Assembly (NCBI GenBank): GCA_958296005.1
Contig: CATQHQ010000001.1
Span: forward strand, 760,134-824,133
Direction of reading: 5' to 3'
DNA: 64,000 nt
Source of the DNA: Longimicrobiales bacterium
Lineage (GTDB): Bacteria; Gemmatimonadota; Gemmatimonadetes; Longimicrobiales; Gaopeijiaceae
Shown here: positions 1-9,161 of the stretch, piece by piece
Position numbering within the stretch: position 1 is the stretch's first letter
How the letters are laid out: each line of letters opens with the position of its first letter
The notes under the pieces: model-generated
Told to the model about the DNA's origin: nothing
The model's input: the letters and a program-made list of their open reading frames with translations, nothing else
Databases searched by the model: none
Made by a program: the position numbers and the translations under genes

Positions 1-776
<776 letters not shown>

Positions 777-871
777 GGCTCCTCCTTCGTGTTCGGACGA
801 CCCTGGGCGGGAAGGACCGGCCGCCTGAGCGCCTAAGTCGCAGGGTTCCCAATCTAACCCGCCGGGCCGGG

Positions 872-902
872 TTGACGCATCCGCTCCATGCGCCTTTATA
901 TA
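872..902 (+). promoter_or_regulatory. Possible promoter of the gcv genes
   Basis: A TTGACG hexamer (872-877) is followed by the AT run TTTATATATT, with a TATATA at 897-902, in otherwise GC-rich intergenic DNA before gcvH. The 19-base spacing is longer than the usual 17, so this is only a tentative sigma-70-type promoter. The 176 bases between the divergent acyl-CoA dehydrogenase and gcvH hold nothing else recognisable. No glycine-riboswitch-like fold was evident by eye. Confidence 0.3.
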
Positions 903-952
903 TTCCCCCGTTTGGAGCAAGTTCCGGCGGCACCCCCCATGCGGAGACGGCG

Positions 953-1342
953 ATGTCCCACATTCCCGAAGGACTGCGGTACACCACGGAGCACGAGTAC
1001 CTCAAGGAAGCCGACGAAGAGGGCGTCTACTTCGTCGGGATCACCGACTACGCCCAGGGCGAGCTGGGCGACGTGGTGTACGTGGAGCTTCCGGAGCCCG
1101 GCAACATCTTCGGCGCGATGGAGACCTTCGGCACGATCGAGGCCGTCAAGGCGGTCACCGACCTCTACTGCCCTCTCGCCGGCGAGGTGGTGGCCGTCAA
1201 CGCGGGGCTGGACGACGACCCCGCCGTGGTGAACTCGGACCCCTACGGCGAGGGGTGGATGATCAAATTGCGGCTGGACGACCCCTCGGAGGCGGAGAAG
1301 CTGATGGACGAAGCCGCCTACGAGGTGCACGTCAGCGAGTAG
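953..1342 (+). CDS. gcvH: Glycine cleavage system H protein
   Basis: Lipoylated carrier of the glycine cleavage complex. It shuttles the aminomethyl group from P protein to T protein and then electrons to L protein in the cytoplasm. The 129-residue product has the normal family length. The lipoyl-domain hairpin is [15 protein letters not shown] with the lipoylation lysine at residue 66. The start ATG at 953 follows GGAG at 943-946. An upstream in-frame extension from 872 is rejected because it would cover the likely promoter and adds residues not found in the family. gcvP begins 20 bases downstream and a lipoate ligase gene lies three genes on, consistent with a unit that makes and modifies this protein. 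No gcvT is visible. Confidence 0.96.
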   Translation: MSHIPEGLRYTTEHEYLKEADEEGVYFVGITDYAQGELGDVVYVELPEPGNIFGAMETFGTIEAVKAVTDLYCPLAGEVVAVNAGLDDDPAVVNSDPYGEGWMIKLRLDDPSEAEKLMDEAAYEVHVSE

Positions 1343-1362
1343 CGGGAGCCTTCGAAACGGCC

Positions 1363-4239
1363 ATGTCCATAAACCATCATCCCGATTTCCTGGCCCGCCA
1401 TCTGGGCCCCAGCCCCGACGACGTGCAGGAGATGCTGGACGCAGTGGGCCAGCAGACTCTTGACGGACTCATGCAGGAGACGGTTCCTGCCTCGATCCGC
1501 CTGGGGCGACCTCTCCGGCTTCCCGACGCCGTGCCCGAAGCCGAGCTGATCGACCGCCTGCGGGGGATCGCGTCGGAGAACGAACTCTGGCGCAGCTACC
1601 TCGGCATGGGGTACTCGGGGACGATCACCCCCGGCGTGATCCAGCGGAACATCCTGGAGAACCCGGGCTGGTACACCCAGTACACGCCGTACCAGGCCGA
1701 GATATCGCAGGGGCGCTTGGAGGCCCTCCTGAACTTCCAGACCGCCATCATAGACCTGACTGGGATGGACATCGCCAACGCCTCGCTGCTGGACGAGGCG
1801 ACCGCGGCGGCGGAGGCGATGTCGATGCTCTACGGAAGCGGGCGGAAGCGCAGGGGGCACGTCTTCCTCGTGGCCGACGACTGCCACCCCCAGACGATCG
1901 GCGTCGTCGCCACTCGGTCGGCGCCCCTGGGGATCGAGGTGCGGATCGGTCCCAGCCGGGACTTCGCGTTCGACGACTCCGTTTTCGGCGCCCTCGTCCA
2001 GTACCCGGCGACGGACGGCGGCGTCCACGACTACCGGGAGCTCTGCGCGGCCGCCCATGACGGCGGCGCAAAGGTGGTCGTGGCCGCGGACATCATGGCG
2101 CTGGCCCTCCTGACGCCCCCTGGCGAGTTCGGCGCCGACGTGGCCGTGGGCAACACGCAGCGCTTCGGCGTGCCCATGGGGTACGGCGGCCCCCACGCCG
2201 CCTACGTCGCTGCCCGGCAGGAGTTCAAGCGGCAGCTTCCCGGCCGCATAATCGGCGTCTCCACCGACCGCCACGGCGCTCCGGCTCTGCGGATGGCCCT
2301 CCAGACCAGGGAGCAGCACATCCGCCGGGAGAAGGCCACCTCCAACATCTGCACGGCCCAAGTCCTCCTGGCAGTGATGGCGGGGATGTACGCGGTGTAC
2401 CACGGCCCCGAGGGCATCCGCCGCATCGCCCAGCGCATCCGCAAGCAGACGGCGACGCTGGCGCTGGCTCTGGATCGGAAGGGACACGAGCTGGTCCACG
2501 ACGTCTACTTCGACACCCTGCGGGTTCGGCCCGCCGGCAAGCCCAGACTCGTGCTGAACGCGGCGAGGGAGGCACGGATCAACCTGCGGGAGTTCGACGA
2601 CGGGACGATCGGCGTCGCCCTGGACGAGACGGTTGCGCCGTCGGACCTGGACGACCTGATCGGCGTGTTCGGCGGCGTCGGTTCCTCCGAGCAGCTGGCC
2701 GGCTACTTCGAGCTTGCCGAGTACCCGACCGCCTTCGCCCGAACCAGCGGCTACCTGGAGCACCCGGTCTTCCACTCCCACCGGTCGGAGACGGAGATGC
2801 TCCGGTACATCCACCGGCTGGAGTCGCGGGACCTGTCGCTGAACACCAGCATGATTCCTCTGGGGTCGTGCACGATGAAGCTCAACGCCACCACCCAGAT
2901 GACGCCGGTCACGTGGCCCGAGTTCGGAAGCCTCCACCCCTTCGCGCCGCCGGAGCAGGCCAAGGGCTACGCCCGCATCGTGGCTGACCTGGAGGAGTGG
3001 CTGGCCGAGATCAGCGGATTGCCGGCCGTCTCGCTTCAGCCCAACTCCGGCGCCCAGGGGGAGTACGCCGGGCTTCTCGTGATCCGCGCGCGGCACCGGG
3101 CGCTGGGCCAGTCGGAGCGCGACGTGTGCCTGATACCGTCGTCCGCCCACGGGACCAACCCGGCCAGCGCGGTCATGGCGGGGATGAGGGTCGTGGTGGT
3201 GAAATGCGACGCCCGAGGCAACGTGGACGTGGAGGACTTGGAGGCGAAGGCCGCCGAGCACGCCGACAGGCTCGCCGCCGTGATGATCACGTACCCGTCC
3301 ACGCATGGCGTCTTCGAGGCGCGGGTCCGGGAGATCTGCGAGATCGTCCACCGCCGCGGCGGCTACGTCTACTTGGACGGCGCCAACCTGAATGCCCAGG
3401 TGGGACTCTGTCGTCCCGGCGACTACGGCGCCGACGTGATCCACATCAACCTCCACAAGACCTTCGCGATTCCCCACGGCGGCGGCGGCCCCGGCATGGG
3501 TCCGATCTGCGCGACGGAGGAGCTCGCGCCCTACCTGCCGAGCCACCCCGTGGTGCCCACCGGTGGCGCAGCGGGGGCCGGAGCCGTGTCGGCGGCGCCC
3601 TGGGGCAGCGCCAGCATCCTCCTCATCTCGTGGGCGTACATCGCCCTGTTGGGCAAGGAGGGGGTAGCGCAGGCGACCCGCGTCGCGATCCTCGCCGCCA
3701 ACTACATGGCCGAGAAGCTCGACGCCCACTTCGAGATCCTCTACTGGTGGGGACACGGCAGCGGCCGGGTGGCGCACGAGTTCATCGTGGACCTTCGGGC
3801 GATCCGAAAGGCGACGGGGATCACCGAGGAGGACGTGGCCAAGCGCCTCATGGACTACGGCTTCCACGCCCCCACGATGGCGTTTCCGGTGCCGGGGACG
3901 ATCATGATCGAGCCCACCGAGAGCGAATCGAAGGCCGAGCTGGACCGCTTCTGCGACGCCCTGGTCTTGATCAAGGCGGAGATCGACCAAGTTGAGATGG
4001 GCCTTCAGGACAGACGCGACAACGTCCTCAAGAACGCGCCCCACACCGCCCAGGTCGTCACCGCCGACGAGTGGGCCCACGGCTACGGCCGTCGCCAGGC
4101 CGCGTTCCCGGCGCCGTGGCTGTCGCAGCACAAGTTCTGGCCCCACGTCGGCCGGGTGGACAACGCCTGGGGGGACCGCAACTTGGTGTGCGCCTGCCCG
4201 CCGATCGAGAGCTACCAGACCGAACCCGCGGACGGTTAG
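1363..4239 (+). CDS. gcvP: Glycine dehydrogenase (decarboxylating), single-chain P protein
   Basis: PLP enzyme that decarboxylates glycine and loads the aminomethyl group onto lipoyl-GcvH. At 958 residues it is the fused homodimeric type, not the split GcvPA/GcvPB form. The N-terminal half is the degenerate aminotransferase-like domain ([20 protein letters not shown]). The C-terminal half carries the PLP site HINLHKTF with Schiff-base lysine 699, followed by the glycine-rich loop [12 protein letters not shown]. The product begins [15 protein letters not shown], and the AARHLG-like opening matches the family start, so the ATG at 1363 is preferred over an upstream in-frame codon inside gcvH. 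It is read directly after gcvH and is probably cotranscribed. Confidence 0.97.
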   Translation: MSINHHPDFLARHLGPSPDDVQEMLDAVGQQTLDGLMQETVPASIRLGRPLRLPDAVPEAELIDRLRGIASENELWRSYLGMGYSGTITPGVIQRNILENPGWYTQYTPYQAEISQGRLEALLNFQTAIIDLTGMDIANASLLDEATAAAEAMSMLYGSGRKRRGHVFLVADDCHPQTIGVVATRSAPLGIEVRIGPSRDFAFDDSVFGALVQYPATDGGVHDYRELCAAAHDGGAKVVVAADIMALALLTPPGEFGADVAVGNTQRFGVPMGYGGPHAAYVAARQEFKRQLPGRIIGVSTDRHGAPALRMALQTREQHIRREKATSNICTAQVLLAVMAGMYAVYHGPEGIRRIAQRIRKQTATLALALDRKGHELVHDVYFDTLRVRPAGKPRLVLNAAREARINLREFDDGTIGVALDETVAPSDLDDLIGVFGGVGSSEQLAGYFELAEYPTAFARTSGYLEHPVFHSHRSETEMLRYIHRLESRDLSLNTSMIPLGSCTMKLNATTQMTPVTWPEFGSLHPFAPPEQAKGYARIVADLEEWLAEISGLPAVSLQPNSGAQGEYAGLLVIRARHRALGQSERDVCLIPSSAHGTNPASAVMAGMRVVVVKCDARGNVDVEDLEAKAAEHADRLAAVMITYPSTHGVFEARVREICEIVHRRGGYVYLDGANLNAQVGLCRPGDYGADVIHINLHKTFAIPHGGGGPGMGPICATEELAPYLPSHPVVPTGGAAGAGAVSAAPWGSASILLISWAYIALLGKEGVAQATRVAILAANYMAEKLDAHFEILYWWGHGSGRVAHEFIVDLRAIRKATGITEEDVAKRLMDYGFHAPTMAFPVPGTIMIEPTESESKAELDRFCDALVLIKAEIDQVEMGLQDRRDNVLKNAPHTAQVVTADEWAHGYGRRQAAFPAPWLSQHKFWPHVGRVDNAWGDRNLVCACPPIESYQTEPADG

Positions 4240-4297
4240 ACTCCGCCGCCCGTCCAGCCAGCCGTCAACCACCCCCAGCCCAGGGAGCCCGCGTCAC

Positions 4298-4984
4298 TTG
4301 GCCACACTCACGTTCCACGGCCACGCCACCTTCACGGCGGAGACCGCAGACGGAATCCGCATCGCCGTCGATCCCTACTTCGACGACAATCCGGCCTCGG
4401 ATATCAAGCGCGCTGAAGTCGGTCCGGTGGACTTCATACTCTGCACCCACGGCCACGCCGACCACTTCGCCGACGCGATTCCCCTGGCGAAGGAAACCGG
4501 AGCGACGCTGGTCTCCACCTTCGAGATCGTCGCGTTCGCCCAGACGCAGGGGCTGGAGAACGTCCACCCCTTGCACATCGGCGGCGGATGGGAGTTCCCG
4601 TTCGGACGGGCGGAGATGACGCCGGCGCACCACGGCGGGCTGGTCCACGGCGACGAGACGGGCTGCTTCACCACGGTCCCCGGCGGGTTCCTCTTCGACC
4701 TGGACGGGAAGCGCGTCTACCACGCCGGCGACACCGCTCTGATGCTGGACATGCAGCTGCTGAAGGGCAAGGTGGACGTGGCCATCCTCCCGATCGGTGA
4801 CAACTTCACGATGGGGCCGGAGGACGCGGCGCGGGCGGTGGAGTTCATCGAGCCGGAGGTGGTGGTGCCGATCCACTACGGCACTTGGCCTCTGATCGAG
4901 CAGGACCCGGAGCGGTTCAAGGAGATGGTGGGCGACCGAGCCCAGGTGCGCGTGATGAATCCAGGAGACGTCCTGGCTCTCTGA
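4298..4984 (+). CDS. UPF0173-type metal-dependent hydrolase (metallo-beta-lactamase fold)
   Basis: A 228-residue member of the YtkL/UPF0173 branch of the metallo-beta-lactamase superfamily; the physiological substrate of these proteins is not established. The metal site THGHADHF (His51, His53, Asp55, His56) is intact, with later ligands in PAHHGGLV, VYHAGDTAL and PIHYGTWP. The start is a TTG at 4298 with AGGGAG ten bases upstream; this gives the family's usual opening (M)ATLTFHGHA. The longer reading frame beginning inside gcvP is not used. It lies between gcvP and lplA, only two bases before the latter, suggesting one transcript. No link to glycine cleavage is known from the sequence. Confidence 0.9.
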   Translation: MATLTFHGHATFTAETADGIRIAVDPYFDDNPASDIKRAEVGPVDFILCTHGHADHFADAIPLAKETGATLVSTFEIVAFAQTQGLENVHPLHIGGGWEFPFGRAEMTPAHHGGLVHGDETGCFTTVPGGFLFDLDGKRVYHAGDTALMLDMQLLKGKVDVAILPIGDNFTMGPEDAARAVEFIEPEVVVPIHYGTWPLIEQDPERFKEMVGDRAQVRVMNPGDVLAL

Positions 4985-4986
4985 CG

Positions 4987-5763
4987 ATGACGATTCGATG
5001 GCGGGTACTCGTGGACCCGCCGACGTCGGGCGCCGTCAACATGGCCCGCGACCACGCGATGGCCGAAGCGTGCCGCCCAGGGACCGGCACGGTGCGCTTC
5101 TACCGGTGGGACCCGCCGGCGCTCTCCTTCGGACGCAACGAGCCGGTCACGGTGGGCTACCGGGATATCCTCCGCAGCCGCCCCGACCTCGGGGTCGTGC
5201 GCCGGCCCACCGGGGGACGGGCGGTGATCCACGATGGAGAGCTCACCTACTGCGTCGTCGTTCCCGCCCGGGCGCTGGGGGGCGTTCGCGAGGCGTACGG
5301 CAGGATCAACCTGGCGCTGGTCCACGGGCTGCGTCGGCTCGGCGTGGACGCCAGCAGCGCCGGGGCCGACGGGACGACGCCGGGACCGAACGCCGGTCCC
5401 TGCTTTCTGGGGCCGGTGGCGGGAGAGGTGACCGTGGCGGGGAGGAAGCTGGTGGGGAGCGCCCAGGCGCGGATCGGGAGTGCTGTACTTCAGCACGGCT
5501 CGCTGCTGCTGGCGACGGACCAGAGCGCATTGCTGGCCGACCGGGACGGGGAGCGCAACGGGGGGGTGCGGCGTCCGGTCACGCTGGGCGAGCTGCTGGG
5601 CGAGGTTCCGCCGTGGGAAGAGCTGGTGGGAGCGTTGCGGTCCGGCTTCGTGCACGCGTTGGGCGGGACGTGGGAGACGGGGGCGCTGAGCCATGGAGAG
5701 ACCGTCCTGGCGGCAGGACTGGAAAGACGCTACCGTTCTCGAGAGTGGACATGGCGGCGCTGA
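4987..5763 (+). CDS. lplA: Lipoate-protein ligase A family protein
   Basis: Predicted to attach lipoate or octanoate to lipoyl domains through an acyl-AMP intermediate. The 258-residue product carries the family motif RRPTGGRAVIH (72-82) and the acyl-adenylate-binding lysine near residue 154 in GRKLVGSAQ, followed by LQHGSLLL. It has only the catalytic domain and no evident C-terminal accessory domain, so it could be an LplA lacking the C-domain or a LipM-like octanoyltransferase. The latter would use a cysteine, and Cys89 in LTYCVV and Cys139 are the visible candidates. ATG at 4987 lies two bases after the preceding stop. Position next to gcvH suggests GcvH is the substrate. Confidence 0.85.
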   Translation: MTIRWRVLVDPPTSGAVNMARDHAMAEACRPGTGTVRFYRWDPPALSFGRNEPVTVGYRDILRSRPDLGVVRRPTGGRAVIHDGELTYCVVVPARALGGVREAYGRINLALVHGLRRLGVDASSAGADGTTPGPNAGPCFLGPVAGEVTVAGRKLVGSAQARIGSAVLQHGSLLLATDQSALLADRDGERNGGVRRPVTLGELLGEVPPWEELVGALRSGFVHALGGTWETGALSHGETVLAAGLERRYRSREWTWRR

Positions 5764-5838
5764 TCGGTCGAGGGAGTTTCGCGGACAGGCCCAGGTCGCC
5801 GATTCTCGGAGCTTGCCGACAGGAAATCGGCGGCGAAG

Positions 5839-5867
5839 TTGACAGCCCCGTTGATCGGGCTCATTAT
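5839..5867 (+). promoter_or_regulatory. Probable sigma-70-type promoter before the ExbB-like gene
   Basis: A perfect TTGACA (5839-5844), 17 bases, then CATTAT (5862-5867, four of six consensus positions). Transcription would start near 5874 and leave a leader of about 100 bases before the TTG start at 5972. It lies in the 208-base gap after lplA, the only sizeable gap in this plus-strand run. This suggests the channel gene is transcribed separately from the gcv-lplA group. Confidence 0.5.
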
Positions 5868-5971
5868 GGCAAGCCGTGCTATGCGGCCGATCCGGCCCGA
5901 GAGGCCGTAGCCGCGCCGAAGGGCGCGACCAACTCCAACCATCTGCACCGGACCGAAAGCGGGAGGTTCCT

Positions 5972-6664
5972 TTGACCAGCGCGACGACGACTCTCTACGG
6001 AGCTCTGCTCCAGCTCCCGGGCGTGGAAGGCCCGGACCTCACCTTCACCGAGCAGATGCAGCAGGCGTGGATCGACGCGGGGATGATGCGCTGGCCTCTT
6101 GGCCTGTGTCTCGTGGTGGGGATCCTCGTCATCATCTGGAAGTTCTTCGACCTGCTCTCGAAGGGCGGCGGCACGAAGAAGATCCTCCGAGAGGTGGACG
6201 AACTCCTGTCCCAGCAGCGGATCAAAGAGGCCCTCGAGGTCACCCGAGAATCCAACTCTCCTGCCGCCAACATCCTGCACGCGGGGTTGGAGCGGAAGGA
6301 AGAGGGGACCGACCGGGTGATGAAGGCGATCGAGAACCAGGGCCTCATCGAGCTCAGCAAGCTGGAGAGCGGGCTGGTCGTGCTGGCGACCCTCACCAAT
6401 GTGGCGCCGCTGCTCGGCTTCCTGGGGACGGTGCTCGGGATGATCGCGGCGTTCCAGGCGATCGAGCTTGCCGGCGAGGTGGACGCCCAGACGGTGGCGT
6501 CGGGGATCAAGATCGCCCTCACGACGACCGCCGCGGGCTTGGCGATCGCCATTCCCGTGAGCATCGGCCACAACTACTTCGTGTCGCGGATCGACCACTT
6601 GGTGATCGACATGGAGGAGTCGGCGCAGAAGATGATCGACGCCCTCTACGCCATGAAGAGGTAG
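5972..6664 (+). CDS. MotA/TolQ/ExbB proton-channel family protein (lone)
   Basis: Inner-membrane proton-channel subunit of the ExbB/TolQ type, which normally uses proton-motive force to energise envelope processes with an ExbD/TolR partner. The 230-residue product has three membrane segments: about 35-55 (GLCLVVGILVIIW), a second within LVVLATLTNVAPLLGFLGTV, and a third within TTTAAGLAIAIPVSI. The conserved threonine/alanine-rich face of the family is present. The start is a TTG at 5972 because GGGAGG lies five bases upstream; the longer frame has no ribosome site. No ExbD-like gene is adjacent. A complete tolQR set exists separately near 49 kb, so this copy may work with a partner elsewhere. 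Confidence 0.88.
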   Translation: MTSATTTLYGALLQLPGVEGPDLTFTEQMQQAWIDAGMMRWPLGLCLVVGILVIIWKFFDLLSKGGGTKKILREVDELLSQQRIKEALEVTRESNSPAANILHAGLERKEEGTDRVMKAIENQGLIELSKLESGLVVLATLTNVAPLLGFLGTVLGMIAAFQAIELAGEVDAQTVASGIKIALTTTAAGLAIAIPVSIGHNYFVSRIDHLVIDMEESAQKMIDALYAMKR

Positions 6665-6693
6665 CAACGTTCGCCGGAGGCTGATCGTCGCCG

Positions 6694-9141
6694 TTGAGGC
6701 CTGACCGGGTTCTCGGCCGGACGGCCGGCTGGGCTTTCGGGTCGCACGGCGGCCGCACGCGAAGCGATCGCGTCAAGGGGGGTCGCGCCTGTCGAGGGCG
6801 CGGCCCGCTTTGGCGTTTGGGGGTGATGTCGTTGCTGGCGGTCGCCGCTGTGACGGCCGCGGCCATGTCGGCAACCAAAGAGGCCGCGGCGGCCCAGCAG
6901 GCCTCCGTGCCCGAGTCCGTTTGGCGGGACTTGGCCGCCGACAGGTACTGGAGGGCGAGTCTGGCCCTGCGCGACCACTTGGCGCCGCTGGCGTCGGCCT
7001 CCATCGAGGATCGGATTGTCCTGGCGGAGGCGCAGGCCGGCTGGCGGAACTGGGACGGCGCCGTCGAGGCGCTGACGGCCGGCGACCCCGACACGGCCCA
7101 GGCGCCGCCCCGCTGGTGGTACGTCCTGGGCACGGCGCTGGCGGCCGCGGGGAACGACGAAGGGGCGGCCGCCGCGCTGGCCCGGTTTGTGGCGGCGATG
7201 CCGGAGGGGAACAGGGAAGCGGTGGCCGCCCGCTCCCGCGTGGTGCGGCTGGAGGTGGGTCGAGTGCCGCCGACCGTCACGGTGGAAGCGGTGGCGGAGC
7301 TGCGGGGCCTGTCGCCGGTGGCAGCCGGGTGGACGGCGCTGGAGGCGGCGCGGACGCTGGCGGAGGAAGGCGAGGCGGAGGCGGTGTGGGGACTCCTGGC
7401 ACTGGCCGGCGACCCGACCGTGCGGAACCGCGGCTGGAGGCTGGCGTCCGACGCTTGGGCCGTCCGGGGGGACACGGCCCGCGCGCTGGAGGCGCTGGCG
7501 GACGTCGCGCCCGGCGCCGAAGACGGCTCACCGAGCCAAGCCGCCGTGCTTGGGCTGACGTGGCGGTACCGACTTGCGCTCGGCGACACGGCAGCGGCGG
7601 TCTCGGCGATGTGGGACCTGCTCTCCCGCACCACTCGCGGCGCCGACGCAACGGAGGCGGCCCTCGCCCTCTGGAGCATGGACGTCGCCGGACCCGATCC
7701 GGACCGCTACCGACAGCTGGCCCGTGCGCTGGGGAATGGTCGAGAGTACGGTGCCGCGGTTCGGGCATGGGAGGCGGTGCTGGGGGCGGGCGCGAGCCTC
7801 TCGCAGGCGGAGCGGATGGCCCTGGCACGGGCCTACAACGGGAGCCGGGACCGGGACGCCGCCGTCGCCGTCTACCGAGAGCTGACGGCGTCGTCCAGCC
7901 CGGAGACGGCCGCCCGGGCGCTCCGCGCGTGGGCCGACATCCGTCGGGTCCAGGACCGCCACGGCGACATGCGCATCTTGGAGGACCGCTTGGTGGAGCG
8001 GTTCCCCGCTCATCCAGAGGCGCTGGACGTGATCTTCTTCGCCGGGGACGACCACCACGACGGGGGCCGCTTGGCCGAAGCCCTGGACCACTACCGCCAA
8101 GTCGTGTCGATGTCGTCGTCGGCGGACCGGGCGGGACTGGCGCGGATGCGCTGGGCCCAGATCCACCTGTCCCGAGGCGAGACGGCGGCTGCGGCGGAGG
8201 TCTTCCGCGGGTACTTGACGGAGTTTCCCAACGGACGTCGCTGGGAGGAGGCGGCGTTCTGGGGGAGCCAGGCCACGGCGGCGGAAGAGTCGGCTTCGTG
8301 GGTTGCCGAAGCGCTTGCCCGTCTCCAGCGGGACAGCCCTCTGTCCTACTACGCGCTCCTGGCCGCGGAGGCGGAGGACGCCGGGTTTGCCGCAGCTCTG
8401 CCGGAAGGTCCTCCGGTGCTCGCGCCCGACGGGGTGCTGAACGAAGAGCTGGAGTTGCTGGCGCTGCTGGAGGAGGCCGGGCTGGAGGAAGGCGCTGCAG
8501 TCCACGCGGCTTCCGTGGGCCAAGCAGCCCGTTCGGCGGAGGACTCGGACGACCTGCTGCTGCGACTGGCGATCGCGCTGAACGGGATCGGTCGCACCCG
8601 GGAGGCAATCGAACTGGGGTGGGAGCTGCGACGGCGGGGCCGCCCGTGGGACCGGACGCTGGCCCGGATCATCTTCCCCTTCCCCTATCAGGACTTGGTG
8701 ACGGCCCGTGCGGAGGAGCTGGGGCTGGACCCGTACCTGGTGGCGGGGCTGATCCGCCAGGAGAGCGCCTTCGCCCCGGCGGTGGTGTCGTCGGCGGGGG
8801 CCGTGGGCCTCATGCAGGTTCTGCCCGGCACCGGGGAGGAGCTGGCGGGGCGGGTGGGTCCACGGGGGTTCCGTGCCGAGTTCCTGAAGACGCCGGAGCT
8901 GAACGTCCACTTGGGGACCACGTACTTGGCCCGGCTGATGGAGCGCTACGAAGGCGACCTGCCGCTGGTGCTGTCGGCTTACAACGCAGGTCCCACCCGG
9001 GCCAACCGTTGGCGGCGCTTCCCGGAGGCGGAGGACCCACTGCGGTTCACGGAGCGGATCCCCTTCGGCGAGACCCGGAGCTACGTCAAGAACGTGACGC
9101 GGAACCGGGCGCTGTACCGCTGGTTGTACGAGGGCCGGTAG
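6694..9141 (+). CDS. Soluble lytic murein transglycosylase with TPR-rich superhelix
   Basis: Cleaves the MurNAc-GlcNAc bond of peptidoglycan with formation of a 1,6-anhydro end, acting in the periplasm. A basic N-terminus leads into a hydrophobic signal segment (MSLLAVAAVTAAAM, about 45-58). A long alpha-helical TPR-like region runs to about residue 650. The C-terminal SLT domain has catalytic glutamate near residue 690 in IRQESAF, then AVGLMQVLP and LSAYNAGP, the family GLMQ and AYNAG motifs. The 815-residue length resembles an enlarged Slt70. The start is uncertain: TTG at 6694 has GGAGG 13 bases upstream, while ATG at 6826 would leave almost no positively charged n-region. Confidence 0.88.
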   Translation: MRPDRVLGRTAGWAFGSHGGRTRSDRVKGGRACRGRGPLWRLGVMSLLAVAAVTAAAMSATKEAAAAQQASVPESVWRDLAADRYWRASLALRDHLAPLASASIEDRIVLAEAQAGWRNWDGAVEALTAGDPDTAQAPPRWWYVLGTALAAAGNDEGAAAALARFVAAMPEGNREAVAARSRVVRLEVGRVPPTVTVEAVAELRGLSPVAAGWTALEAARTLAEEGEAEAVWGLLALAGDPTVRNRGWRLASDAWAVRGDTARALEALADVAPGAEDGSPSQAAVLGLTWRYRLALGDTAAAVSAMWDLLSRTTRGADATEAALALWSMDVAGPDPDRYRQLARALGNGREYGAAVRAWEAVLGAGASLSQAERMALARAYNGSRDRDAAVAVYRELTASSSPETAARALRAWADIRRVQDRHGDMRILEDRLVERFPAHPEALDVIFFAGDDHHDGGRLAEALDHYRQVVSMSSSADRAGLARMRWAQIHLSRGETAAAAEVFRGYLTEFPNGRRWEEAAFWGSQATAAEESASWVAEALARLQRDSPLSYYALLAAEAEDAGFAAALPEGPPVLAPDGVLNEELELLALLEEAGLEEGAAVHAASVGQAARSAEDSDDLLLRLAIALNGIGRTREAIELGWELRRRGRPWDRTLARIIFPFPYQDLVTARAEELGLDPYLVAGLIRQESAFAPAVVSSAGAVGLMQVLPGTGEELAGRVGPRGFRAEFLKTPELNVHLGTTYLARLMERYEGDLPLVLSAYNAGPTRANRWRRFPEAEDPLRFTERIPFGETRSYVKNVTRNRALYRWLYEGR

Positions 9142-9161
9142 AGCTCAAGGCCGCTGGCGCG

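Noticed and set aside
872-952. In-frame 5' extension of gcvH from 872
   Set aside because: Would overlay the probable promoter and add 27 residues absent from the family, while ATG at 953 has a Shine-Dalgarno and gives normal length.
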